From Hyaloperonospora brassicae (Eukaryota > Oomycota > Peronosporomycetes > Peronosporales > Peronosporaceae): 64,000 nucleotides of DNA. Within the stretch, counting starts at the first letter, position 1, and each line of letters starts with the position of its first letter. A program made the translations under genes and the position numbers. This document shows, piece after piece, positions 10,156 through 19,836 of the stretch. The stretch covers positions 1-64,000 of the forward strand of contig CANTFL010000679.1 in assembly GCA_947650285.1 (NCBI GenBank), given 5' to 3'. The notes under the pieces were generated by a model. The model worked only from the letters and a program-made list of their open reading frames with translations. It ran no database searches and was not told where the DNA came from.

Positions 10156-12027
10156 ATGCATCTCCATCATGTTGTGTTGGCAGCAGCCCTCGCTCTGTCA
10201 AGCGGCAATGAGCTTGACGTTATGGCTGGTAACCCCGACACGCTCGATATTGAAACAATGCCATCGAAACAAGATAAGTTGGACAGCGAGGGGTCGTCCT
10301 ATACACAAGAGCAGACTGCGTTGATAGCTGCAAACAAGTTGAGGAAGAAGCGAGTCAAGGTCGTTGCTTCTGACGGCAGTAGCGGCAACAACAGCGGCAT
10401 GGAGGATGCATTGGGCTTAGGAGGAGGAGAGGGCGTGTCTGGTGGTATGATTGCCGGCGGTAAACCGGATGACATGGGCGGAGATGGCGGATTTCAGAAG
10501 TTTTTGAAGACTTTGGGCGTCTACGGAAGCTTTCACTCTTCGAGCGGCAGCGAGATCGACGATTTGTCAGCGCCAGGTTCAGGTGACTTGGCTGATCAAG
10601 CATCGAGCGAAAGTGGTGTCGGTGCTTTGGGCAAGTCGACGAAGAAGCGATTCAAGGCCGTTGCTTCTGACGGCAGTGGCGGTGACAACAGCGGCATAGA
10701 TGATGCGTCGGACTCAGTTGAGCAAGAGAATAAGTCTGGTGATCCGTCGGGCCCAGGTGAGGAAGCGAGTAAGTCTGATGATCCGTCGGGCTCTGGTAAG
10801 GAAGGCAGTGGGTCGGGCAACGATACGAGCGGCAGCAGTGAAGCGGATGCCACGAGTGGAAACGGTAAATTTGATGACATTTTTGCGTCCGTGGTTGGCG
10901 AAGAGTCGGCTGAGTCTTCGAGCAGCAGCAAGATCGACGATTTGTCAGCGCCAGGTTCAGGTGACTTGGCTGATCAAGCATCGAGCGAAAGTGGTGTCGG
11001 TGCTTTGGGCAAGTCGACGAAGAAGCGATCCAAGGCCGTTGCTTCTGACGGCAGTGGCGGTGACAACAGCGGCATAGATGATGCGTCGGTCTCGGGAGAG
11101 CAAGAGAATAAGTCTGATGATCCGTCGGGTCCAGGTGAGGAAGCGAGTAAGTCTGATGATCCGTCGGGCTCTGGTAAGGAAGGCAGTGGGTCTGATGATC
11201 CGTCGGGCTCTGGTAAGGAAGGCAGTGGGTCGGGCAACGATACGAGCGGCAGCAGTGAAGCGGATGCCACGAGTGGAAACGGTAAATTTGATGACATTTT
11301 TGCGTCCGTGGTTGGCGAAGAGTCGGCTGAGTCTTCGAGCAGCAGCAAGATCGACGATTTGTCAGCGCCAGGTTCAGGTGACTTGGCTGATCAAGCATCG
11401 AGCGAAAGTGGTGTCGGTGCTTTGGGCAAGTCGACGAAGAAGCGATCCAAGGCCGTTGCTTCTGACGGCAGTGGCGGTGACAACAGCGGCACAGATGATG
11501 CGTCGGTCTCGGGAGAGCAAGAGAATAAGTCTGGTGATCCGTCGGGCCCAGGTGAGGAAGCGAGTAAGTCTGATGATCCGTCGGGCTCTGGTAAGGAAGG
11601 CAGTGGGTCGGGCAACGATACGAGCGGCAGCAGTGAAGCGGATGTCACGAGTGGAAACGGTAAATTTGATGACATTTTTGCGTCCGTGGTTGGCGAAGAG
11701 TCGGCTGAGTCTTCGAGTGGTAGTAATACAGACGACGCGTCAAAGTCTGTGGAAACGACGAAAGAGCCTGGCTCGTCATCGCCGCCGCCTGTTGAAAAAG
11801 AGAAGGACATCAAGGATTTATTGTTGGAAGCTGAAGGCTCAGGAGATGTCCCGTTCGTTGCCCAAACGAAGGTGACTGATCCAGGTAAAGTCGTGGAAAG
11901 CGAAGGTACAATTGCACCAAATCCGGGGGCTAATGGCACCGGCAAACCTGCGTGTGGCGGCTGGTTTAGCGGGATCAGGTCGTGGTTTGGCAATATCATT
12001 CATAAGTCTTCGATGAACGATTGTTAG
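10156..12027 (+). CDS. Secreted Ser/Gly/Asp-rich protein with three long tandem repeats
   Basis: A 623-residue protein, no family recognised. The first ATG of the frame is followed by a hydrophobic stretch (VVLAAALALSS, residues 6-16) that reads as a signal peptide, so secretion is likely. Residues 18-130 form a unique N-terminal part. Residues ~134-521 are three near-identical acidic repeats (126, 139 and ~124 residues) rich in DDPSGSG, SGSG and EGSG words. The middle repeat has a 13-residue internal duplication (SDDPSGSGKEGSG). Each repeat holds one tribasic site (STKKR; KKR at 163-165, 289-291, 428-430) and a fourth, LRKKR, lies at 62-66. The C-terminus is different: an amphipathic Trp/Phe segment, GWFSGIRSWFGNIIHK, between two Cys (residues ~599 and 623). 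SGSG/EGSG words could be O-glycosylation sites. The frame is unbroken, and the repeats differ by very few bases, implying recent unequal exchange. NKLR at 60-63 is only weakly RXLR-like and no EER follows. Confidence 0.8.
   Translation: MHLHHVVLAAALALSSGNELDVMAGNPDTLDIETMPSKQDKLDSEGSSYTQEQTALIAANKLRKKRVKVVASDGSSGNNSGMEDALGLGGGEGVSGGMIAGGKPDDMGGDGGFQKFLKTLGVYGSFHSSSGSEIDDLSAPGSGDLADQASSESGVGALGKSTKKRFKAVASDGSGGDNSGIDDASDSVEQENKSGDPSGPGEEASKSDDPSGSGKEGSGSGNDTSGSSEADATSGNGKFDDIFASVVGEESAESSSSSKIDDLSAPGSGDLADQASSESGVGALGKSTKKRSKAVASDGSGGDNSGIDDASVSGEQENKSDDPSGPGEEASKSDDPSGSGKEGSGSDDPSGSGKEGSGSGNDTSGSSEADATSGNGKFDDIFASVVGEESAESSSSSKIDDLSAPGSGDLADQASSESGVGALGKSTKKRSKAVASDGSGGDNSGTDDASVSGEQENKSGDPSGPGEEASKSDDPSGSGKEGSGSGNDTSGSSEADVTSGNGKFDDIFASVVGEESAESSSGSNTDDASKSVETTKEPGSSSPPPVEKEKDIKDLLLEAEGSGDVPFVAQTKVTDPGKVVESEGTIAPNPGANGTGKPACGGWFSGIRSWFGNIIHKSSMNDC
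10554..11720 (+). repeat. Three in-frame coding tandem repeats (378/417/~372 bp)
   Basis: The word gatcgacgatttgtcagcgcc starts the units at about 10554, 10932 and 11349. The 39-bp difference of unit 2 comes from a perfect tandem duplication starting tctgatgatccgtcgggctc at about 11152-11229. Units are almost identical at DNA level, including synonymous sites. All unit lengths are multiples of three, so the protein frame is kept. Confidence 0.95.
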
Positions 12028-12732
12028 CTTAAGCGCAGACTCCGTGCGGACTAGAAGACGTTTCATTAAAGCTGCATGATTGCAGTTTTGATGTCAGACT
12101 ATATGTGTTCATCTAAGGGTAAGCGTAATGATCGATAATTCACTGTTTGACAAAATACTGCTGTGATACTAGATGCTAGTGCACAACAGTCAATATAGAA
12201 CGTATAAAAGCCGTGCGCGATAGCTCCAGTATGGAATCAAACATCACACGTTTAGCCCAAGATGCGTGATGAACGATATTTGCAGACTTCGTTGATGCAA
12301 ATGTAGTAGACCACATCAAGCGCTTTTCATCAAACACGGGCCGTCGGCGACTCACACTAGTTTTGTCTATTTGCAACAACAAGTGGTGTTGGACGTGGTA
12401 GGTGGTAGCACATGCAGATGTCATTCCGGTTGCAAGTTTAAAAGTCGATTCGTGCGGTATCGATACTTGACATTATGAGTGAGCGTACAACATGTATTGT
12501 GGCGATAGCCCAATGCTGTAATCACATTAAGCGGGCTCACGAAAGCAAGCTAGGGCATCATACACGCAGTGTGAAACTAGGGTTAATAACAATCGATGAG
12601 CAGAACTCTTTCGAGGAAGACCAAAGCTCATGATTTTTTCTAGCTGATCCTATCGCTGAGCGACACTGGAAACCGCAAGTCTAGATGAACTGTATACGTT
12701 ATTAAGCTTTTCGTTTTGCTCTGGTGATGTGA
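12028..12732. other. Intergenic region between secreted protein and NRAMP gene
   Basis: It should carry the 3' UTR of the upstream gene and the promoter plus a missing first exon of the NRAMP gene. No start codon that joins cleanly to the NRAMP frame was found: the frame is closed by TGA at 12730-12732. A possible splice acceptor (ctctcggtag) ends at 12755. Confidence 0.4.
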
Positions 12733-12795
12733 CTCACTGGTGGTACTCTCGGTAGCTGGCGGACGTTATGGGCTTATGCTGGACTGGGATGGCTC

Positions 12796-14229
12796 ATGAG
12801 CATTGCCTATGTGGACCCTGGCAACCTCGAGAGCGATCTCCAAGCAGGAGCATATGCCGGATATCAGCTCACGTGGGTCCCGTGTGGCGCTACAGCAATA
12901 GGCTTTTTCCTCCAATTGCTTGCGGCTCGACTGGGTGTTGTCACGGGCAAAAACTTGGCGGAAATGTGCACGACAGTCTTCTCGCGGTGGGCGTCACTCA
13001 CACTGTGGATCATGACGGAAATTGCAATCGTTGGCAGTGATGTGCAGGAAGTGTTGGGCTCCTCCATTGCGTTTCAGGTGCTGTTCAACTTCCCTCTGTG
13101 GCTTGGCTGTCTGATCACAGGCTTTGACACCTTTACGTTCTTGCTGCTCCACCGCTACGGGATCCGAATGCTCGAAGCGCTGTTTGTCGCGTTGATCGTG
13201 GTGATGCTGGTCTGCTTTTGCGCCAACTTGGTCCGTGGGGACGTTGCATCAGCAGACGTCATGCGTGGCTTTGTGCCGCGCGTGAATCACTACGCCGTGA
13301 CGCAGGCTGTGGGCATCATCGAGGCGGTCATCATGCCACACAACATCTTTCTGCACTCAGCCCTTGTGCAATCTAGACAAGTGGATCGACACAACGAACG
13401 CAACGTCCGCGAGGCAAACAAGTTTTTTGCGATAGAGACCTGTCTGGCGTTGATGGTGATCTTCTTGATCAACTTGGCAGTACTGGCCGTCTTTGCAAAG
13501 GGGTTCTTCTCGCCAGATCGCACCGCATCTTTCGACACCAGCGGGGTCAACACAGCTTGCGTCTCGGTAGCTATCGCTCATGACAACACGTACGGGCGCT
13601 GCCATCTTGCCAGCGGTGACGAAGGCTTGTGTCAGGAGATCGGGTTATCCCAGGCTGGCACGGCGCTCAGCGGCACGCTAGGACAATACGCTGACGTCGT
13701 TTGGGCAATCGGTTTGCTGGCTGCAGGACAAAGCTCGACCATGACAGGAACTTACGCGGGCCAATTCGTCATGGGAGGATTTCTGCAGCTTCAGCTATCA
13801 CCGTGGAAGCGCGTGGCGCTCACCCGATGTGTCTCGCTTGTTCCTGCACTGACTGTCGCAATCTTGAGCCAGCAAACCCCTGCGGATAGTGACCACATGG
13901 ACGAGTTGCTCAACGTGCTGCAGTCCATCCAGCTTCCATTTGCTTTACTTCCAGTACTAATCTCCGCGAGCTCGCGTGCCATCATGGGAGGCTTTGTGAA
14001 CAACAAGGCAATGGTGGTAACTAGCTGGCTGTTGTCTGGTCTCGTGTGCGTCGTCAATCTGTACTTGATCTTCACGAAGCTGAAAACTCTAGCGTTTGGT
14101 GTCACGGGACTCGTTGCTGTGGGATGCACTTGTTGTCTGTACTTTGGCTTCTTGGGGTATCTCGTTCGTACTGGAATGACTCTGGTCGCCGATCGGACAC
14201 GCACAGCCTCTCGCGAATATCAAGACTAG
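12796..14229 (+). CDS. NRAMP-family divalent metal ion transporter
   Basis: An integral membrane protein that would move Fe2+/Mn2+-type divalent metals with protons. The 477 residues from this ATG are largely hydrophobic with about ten membrane segments. The two metal-site signatures are present: DPGN at residues 7-10 (TM1) and MPHN at 180-183 (TM6, followed by FLHSALVQSR). The conserved GQSSTMTGTYAGQ of a later helix lies at 311-323. The loop at 240-298 holds three Cys and is probably extracytoplasmic. The ATG lies inside TM1, so it is unlikely to be the true start: the same frame is open back to 12733 and reads SWRTLWAYAGLGWL before it, as the family does. An upstream exon joined near an acceptor at 12755 is likely. 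Its 3' end faces the TFIIS-N gene with ~100 bp between stops. Family assignment is firm; substrate is inferred. Confidence 0.93.
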   Translation: MSIAYVDPGNLESDLQAGAYAGYQLTWVPCGATAIGFFLQLLAARLGVVTGKNLAEMCTTVFSRWASLTLWIMTEIAIVGSDVQEVLGSSIAFQVLFNFPLWLGCLITGFDTFTFLLLHRYGIRMLEALFVALIVVMLVCFCANLVRGDVASADVMRGFVPRVNHYAVTQAVGIIEAVIMPHNIFLHSALVQSRQVDRHNERNVREANKFFAIETCLALMVIFLINLAVLAVFAKGFFSPDRTASFDTSGVNTACVSVAIAHDNTYGRCHLASGDEGLCQEIGLSQAGTALSGTLGQYADVVWAIGLLAAGQSSTMTGTYAGQFVMGGFLQLQLSPWKRVALTRCVSLVPALTVAILSQQTPADSDHMDELLNVLQSIQLPFALLPVLISASSRAIMGGFVNNKAMVVTSWLLSGLVCVVNLYLIFTKLKTLAFGVTGLVAVGCTCCLYFGFLGYLVRTGMTLVADRTRTASREYQD

Positions 14230-14331
14230 AGCTGCACGTTCTTCGCTCCTAACAATACATCAGCACTGCGTCATCAACCAAAGTAACTCACGCTTCTTCC
14301 ATCTGCAGACCTATTCCAATGCTCCAATCAC

Positions 14332-14736
14332 TCAGTCAGCGTAGTTGCGTCCGTATGTCTCAACGCGTCGGACTCGTCGTCTCATGGCCGTTCTGGCGCG
14401 TGCCTTCCACTGCTTCAGCAACTTCTGTGCCCGACATTGCACCTCGGCATCCTCAGCTCGTCGGAAGAGTCGCGTGAGTGCGACTCCAATGCGCGTCTTC
14501 TCGAGCATCTCCAGCGATACAAACAGCTTCGCCAGTGCCTCGAGAACGCTCAGCATCGTAGCGGTCGTCTTGGCATCGTCCAGCTCCTCCTTCAAGTACT
14601 GCACGTGCTCCTGCGACACCACTTTGTGGCCGTGATGGATCGTCGTTTGTCGCTGCCGCTTCTTCTGCAGCACAGACGGAGCTGTAGCCATAGCAGACGC
14701 GGCAGCCGCGTCCCCACGCAGCACATATTTTTCCAT
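14332..14736 (-). CDS. Small TFIIS N-terminal (LW/Med26-like) domain protein
   Basis: A 134-residue basic protein. Residues ~56-113 match the four-helix TFIIS N-terminal/elongin A/Med26 domain: VLEALAKLFVSLEMLEKTRIG is followed by VALTRLFR and ends in the diagnostic AQKLLKQWK (residues 103-111). The N-terminal 50 residues hold a basic run (KKRQRQ, 25-30), and the C-terminus is Arg-rich (AMRRRVRRVE), both compatible with nuclear location. In the family this domain docks transcription elongation factors or Mediator, so a role in transcription is expected. It lacks the zinc ribbon of true TFIIS and is a stand-alone domain. It is convergent with the NRAMP gene. The ATG at 14736 is the first in the frame after the upstream stop. 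The first 20 bases or residues give no targeting signal. Confidence 0.8.
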   Translation of the reverse strand: MEKYVLRGDAAAASAMATAPSVLQKKRQRQTTIHHGHKVVSQEHVQYLKEELDDAKTTATMLSVLEALAKLFVSLEMLEKTRIGVALTRLFRRAEDAEVQCRAQKLLKQWKARARTAMRRRVRRVETYGRNYAD

Positions 14737-14949
14737 CGAATGGTTGCGAAAGTGTCGTTGTTTAACACCAACACATGGCTACATTGTTTTGCCGAGCGAA
14801 TAAAGTGGGTACATGGCTACACATCGCGAAAGTAAGTTGACATTTTGCCAAATAATTGAAACAAAAGATGACATGGGTCCGTCCATAAAGCGGACCAAAA
14901 TGTGCATCGTCTTTACCTCATTCCTCATATAAATCGCTCTTATATGGAG
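14737..14949. other. Short spacer between TFIIS-N gene and pogo remnant
   Basis: It holds the promoter side of the TFIIS-N gene. The word acatggctaca occurs twice (around 14772 and 14812). No gene is seen. Confidence 0.4.
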
Positions 14950-16440
14950 GTTCAATCTCAACCCATTCTAAGAAATATATCCATGGTACACACAGGCTTT
15001 CGCATCAAGCGCTGCTCTTTATCGTGCAGGGTGATACTTGCCAGCTTCTTGGTCAATTTCTCACTGTCGTGCGATAGCGAAAGAACTGATGATAGACGAA
15101 GATAGGTTTCTAGAGCCTCGGATGGCCTGATCGTCACCGCATCGGCACTGTTACCATCACTGTCATCCTCAACCGCCTCACGCTCTATAATGTTGAGTCG
15201 AACTCGATCGGCTCGTCGAGACTGACGTTGCAAGTCTAACCCTCCGTGAGCTTGTTCAGCTGGTCCTCAACATATTGACCAATCTGTTTGTTGTAGCCGA
15301 GTAGTTGGATGAGCTTTACCGTAGTCACCGCCTCCAAGATATCACATTTGGTCTAGCAATAACGAATTACTTGCCCAGATATTTTCCCGATCTCGATATA
15401 GCGAAGCGCACAGCCTCCAGAAAGTTTAACTCTCTGTCCATTCTGGTGCGGATTGCATGCAGGAGCCATCGAAAATATCTCTTTTGATACCGCGATTTAA
15501 ATGGCCTACAATTTTTATATAAAGATGAGGACGCAAGAGAAAACGCTGATCAAGAGACCATTCATCTAAACTTAGTTTCTCGTGTCGAGCAATTGCAAAT
15601 GTGTTGTCATGTCTGGCGGCAGGAAATCCCAGCTCTACATTGAAGCATTCAAAAAAGAAATAGCGACACGAGTCGTTGTCCAGCAGGAGAAGCACTCGCC
15701 TCCCGCGCATCTTGTCATCCAAAGGCCATATTCATTTCGCAAAGTTTGACCTGTTTTGACACGCATTTTCATTGTTGAAGTACACAAACTTCATTTGCTT
15801 AGTGTTGGCTTTGCGAAATGCTCCCGGTTGCTTCGACTTGCCTATGGCAACTATTTCAACCTTCTCGGTGCCAGTAAAGTTGCAGCACATTGCGACTGTA
15901 GTATGATCCTTTTTTTAAACCATTCCGTTTTGCGTGACCGTTGTCATTGTATTGATTGTAGGTAGGCTTTAAAGAGAGATGAAATACAATCAGTGGTGGA
16001 TATTAGCCAAATAGCTCGTAAAGCTCTTTTTGATTCGCTGCCAGTTGGGTCTGCCTCTCAGTGAGGCCATTTTGCTGGATGCCGTGTAAAGTCTTACTTT
16101 GTGCAGCAACTCCTTCGAAAGCCGTAGGTCATTCTCGCTTAGCCCTTATGCGGATCTAATAAAGCTATATTTTTCTAGTAGTAGCTCATCTGTGAGAATC
16201 ACTTTGCCGTCATTGAGACGATAGTATGCAAAGAAAGCAGATTCAAACGCTGAAAACAGCATCTTTTGATATTTTTTTCAGTATCTTTTGATAGCGCTTC
16301 ATACCCGTGGCAAGTAACGCGTTGTTTGAGGCCTGATTAATCTGATTTAATGCCGTGGTAAATATTCGAAGGCTAAGCTTCTATCTAACCCAGTCTTGTA
16401 TCTGAGCCAACGTTATGCCTGGCGGGCGTTTGAGTGCACC
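14950..16440 (-). pseudogene. Decayed pogo/Tigger-type (DDE_1, CENP-B-like) transposase
   Basis: Reading the - strand from 16440 downward across frames gives the order of a pogo-group transposase. A start region is RPPGITLAQIQDW (~16400). It is followed by a CENP-B-type region near 16260-16020 (AFESAFFAYYRLNDGKVILT, then LSENDLRLSKELLHKV). The DDE core is near 15925-15770 (TTVAMCCNFTGTEKVEIVAI, then GKSKQP), continuing with KMRGRRVLLLLDND (~15715-15680), and a C-terminal KCDILEAVTTVKL (~15345-15300). Stops and frameshifts break it many times and the Asn-Ala expected after LLLLD is changed to Asn-Asp. No terminal inverted repeats or TA duplication were found. The assignment rests on motif order recognised from the family. 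Confidence 0.75.
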
Positions 16441-16639
16441 TGCACCTGGAACTTTTGCTCCATCGTGAGAATTGTTAACTTTGTCGACATGTTTGATGTG
16501 GAACGGAAGTAAATGTGCAAAATGATCGACAACGCATGAATGTGGTAATTTAATCGAGAGGTGAAACTTGTGATTGGTGCATGCTGTTTTGTTACCCTGC
16601 TTCTCAAGTGTCCCAATCGGAGTCACAATTCAAAAACGA

Positions 16640-19338
16640 AGTGAAGCGGCTTGGTCCAGGACACGAGGTTCCTCAATTTTCCACTTTTTACCCTCAATAG
16701 GAGTTTTTATATCAAGGGACGACTGCATGTATATATGTTGAACAGCGCTGTACAAGTTTTAAGCTTGTAAGTCTCATGTTTTTGCTAAAATACTATATTC
16801 CAAGGAGCATAGTTGAAGTATAGGTAATATTTGTTATGAAAATCAGAAGTCCGCGTGCGTCAAATATATTTCGTTTTTAGTAAATGAAAGCAGAAATATA
16901 TACGGATGGACGCACCCCTTTCTAATTATATTTAATAGGTGTGTAATGACACCTAATAGCACTTGCGCTTTAACCCACAGCAATCTATATCATTTCTTGC
17001 CAAGGTGGAGAGTAATCGACGTGGGAACCTGAAGCTTCTGTCGTCAATTGAGTCACCAAATTCGACCACTATGGTATTTAATACAAATAAGTATTGAGGC
17101 TAAGATCTTGACACACCAAGTCACTTTTTTCATTATTTATGACGTCATTTATTAAAAAAGTTGTAGGTATTATAATTTGCCTTGAAATGGGCTCATTATA
17201 TTTTAAGCAGTATTTGACACCTTTAGTACTCATGACACCTGCCGCGCCGCGTGATCAAATAATCTTGCTTTACCAGCAGGTCTATTAAGAGGGGATTTGT
17301 TTTTAAGAAAAAAAATATGAGCATTTGTGGACACCAAAACAATATTTAAATTACTGATACCACTCCTTCAGACAGAATCCAATTAAAAGTCCTCATAATA
17401 TTTCAGTACATGAAAACGATTCGGATAAACGTTTTGTGCAATTAAGTCATTGAATTAAAAACCGGCACCTATGACCGCCGCATCTTGGACGAGAAAAAGC
17501 AAGAAGCATTTGCACACGCAAATTTTACTGCACTTTCTAAGATTGACCATTACGCGTGTAGCTTTACGACTCATGTGTTTATTGCAACGTTTCTTTAAAT
17601 GGGACTTATTAAAAGCTATAACTCGCTTAGAGCCGCAATCGTTGCAAGATCAAATAAAATGTTTTTCTGACCGGCGAAAGTGTATCGGAACTTAAAATAA
17701 CAGCAATTTTTTTACCTTTTTTATTTGTACTACAGAATCAGATTTATGAAACCTCGCTGCATTTTGAAGTTAGGCAGGATCATGCGCATAGCTTGCTAAA
17801 GACCTATATGTTTCACCTAGAAGTAATATAAAACCGATATACATTATCCTGATCAGGCTCACAACATCGGGGTCCTATTGATCCTAAGAAAACATGACGA
17901 GTCGGTAAAAAAAGCACTCTCATCATACTAGGAGTTATAAAAGTTGTGCTTCTTACGTGAGCAGAAAACTGACGGACGCTTATCTCGTCCTCGAACAGAT
18001 TGCTGAGTTTGGCAAGAATACATGGTAACAGTAAATTTTACTCCTTAATTTACGACATTATTAAGCCGGAGAACTTAGCAAAAGGGATGATCAGAGTCGA
18101 AATGTGTGTTAGATGTATAAATTGATCGGAAAGTAAAGCTGGTAAGAATTCCTGTCCCTCACCTAATGCATCTGAAGTTTTCCCAGTGATTCTTCGAGTA
18201 ATATTTATCATTTATGTGAAACGAAATTATGATATAAGTATGATTGCTTTTCGGGTCACCCCATCGATCTCAGACATTAAGTCGGACAACGAGGGCAGAG
18301 TTAGCCGAAACCTCTCACTTTATTCCTAAAGATGACGACGATGCGTATCTCGTCGTCTTCTATATTAAATCTTTCAACTCGGTAGCCATAATTACTAACG
18401 CGTAATCTTGACGTCATTTGACACTATATATAGTGTCACCAGCGTACCGAGACATTGTAGGTAATCCGATTACTACAGATAGCTACCACCCATCAGTTAC
18501 GAAGAGGTAATGTAATCCACACATGTCAGCATCAATGTAACAACTGAAAAATATTCAGGCGAGCTGCGAATTTTTGTTTGGTAAAATAAAGGATTACAGA
18601 AACGCAATTGACGTTTATATCGGTCTCTAAGCTCAAATACTTGTAATCCAAAATGAGAATATAATACTACAGTAGGTAATTAATGTCGTGGTCTTATTTT
18701 TCGGAATTTATTAAATGATATAAAAGGATTTAAACCCTTATGATAGGGTCAATAGTTACAAAGCTTCTTCCTCATATAATTTTTTGAAAAGGTGTACAAG
18801 CTGCTTAGATCAGAACATGCTTCATATATATACTTTCAATTGGTCCCCTTATGACATTTACACTTATTGTTTTGGTATTTAAGTAAGAAAGTTGCGTTCG
18901 TGACCTAGATTAATGTACTGTAAAGCGAATCAAAGAGAATGGACCATAATTATGTTGCGACTAAGTATTAGTTTTATAATCGGTGTTAGTCATACAATTG
19001 AGTGTACAGCACATCGCGACCTCGGACTAAATGATCTTGCACACCGCAATGTTGAAAGATGCGCTATTGTATGATGCGATCTTACGTGTTGCAGTCTTGG
19101 AAGACGCGGTCTTAGGTAATTTATTTGCAAGCACTGCTATCTTCGGATTTTAAGGTCACGTTGATTGATCGCGGACTACCATCTATGATGAAAGATGAAT
19201 TTTTGACATGATAAGGCGACACGTAATGGTCCACCTAATGAGGGGAATAGGCCTAGTCAGAATTTTAGTTTTTGGTTAAATAACATTTGTTTTAAAACAA
19301 CCACGCTTATTTGCACAATTATTTTGGAGATTTATAAA
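16640..19338. other. AT-rich intergenic sequence
   Basis: No credible gene; the longest ORF (17471-17695 on +) has no recognisable feature. Short structural items only: a perfect 18-bp palindrome at 18420-18437 and a GACGACGA/TCGTCGTC inverted pair near 18334-18358, both in a less AT-rich stretch (18270-18520) that may be an old LTR piece. Confidence 0.45.
18420..18437. repeat. Perfect 18-bp palindrome
   Basis: gacactatatatagtgtc reads the same on both strands. Its centre is a TATA-like core, so it could be a promoter core of an old LTR or simply a chance hairpin. Confidence 0.6.
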
Positions 19339-19420
19339 TACACACCCACCCTTCGATGCGTGCACCCCCGAAGATTGAGGACCCTCTTTAAGGTCTCGTA
19401 AACTTCATAGCTAGGTACTG
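19339..19420 (+). repeat. Left TIR of the MULE
   Basis: Begins TACACACCCACCCTTCGATG and ends GCTAGGTACTG; aligned to the reverse complement of 22807-22890 with small gaps, roughly three quarters identical. Confidence 0.85.
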
Positions 19421-19836
19421 TACACCTATTATTACAAAATGTCATATACATATTCTTTACTTTGTGCACACCCCTTTATAATGCGGGCCTCCTTTGTGCC
19501 AGCACACAGCCTTGCGTATGGATCCGCTCTTATTATCAAGAATCCCCCTATATGTATCCCTGTTTTTGATACCATTTCCCCCAACTTATCGATGATTTTA
19601 ATTGTTAGGTCATGTAAAATGCATACATCTAACTCACACTGCAAGAATAAGTGTCGATGGGAGACATGTACCTGTCCAGTAAAGCAGTCTAAAGTTATCA
19701 ATTGCCATGATTCATAACGTGAATACACAAGATACAAAGGTATCAAATTTTGTATCCAGACCGCACTGCGATCTTTAATCCGGGGCAGGATGTGACTAGA
19801 TATACGTTATCAGAATATTAAACGAAACAATCGACT

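Noticed and set aside
10596..11398. Long - strand and alternative + strand ORFs across the repeat gene (111-265 codons)
   Set aside because: They are frame shadows of the Ser/Gly/Asp-rich repeats; GC-rich repetitive codons avoid stops in other frames and the translations repeat with the same period.
13791..14204. 137-codon - strand ORF opposite NRAMP
   Set aside because: Antisense to a clearly conserved membrane protein; no independent features.
14345..14835. + strand ORFs of 96 and 132 codons opposite the TFIIS-N gene
   Set aside because: Antisense shadows; the - strand frame has a recognisable domain.
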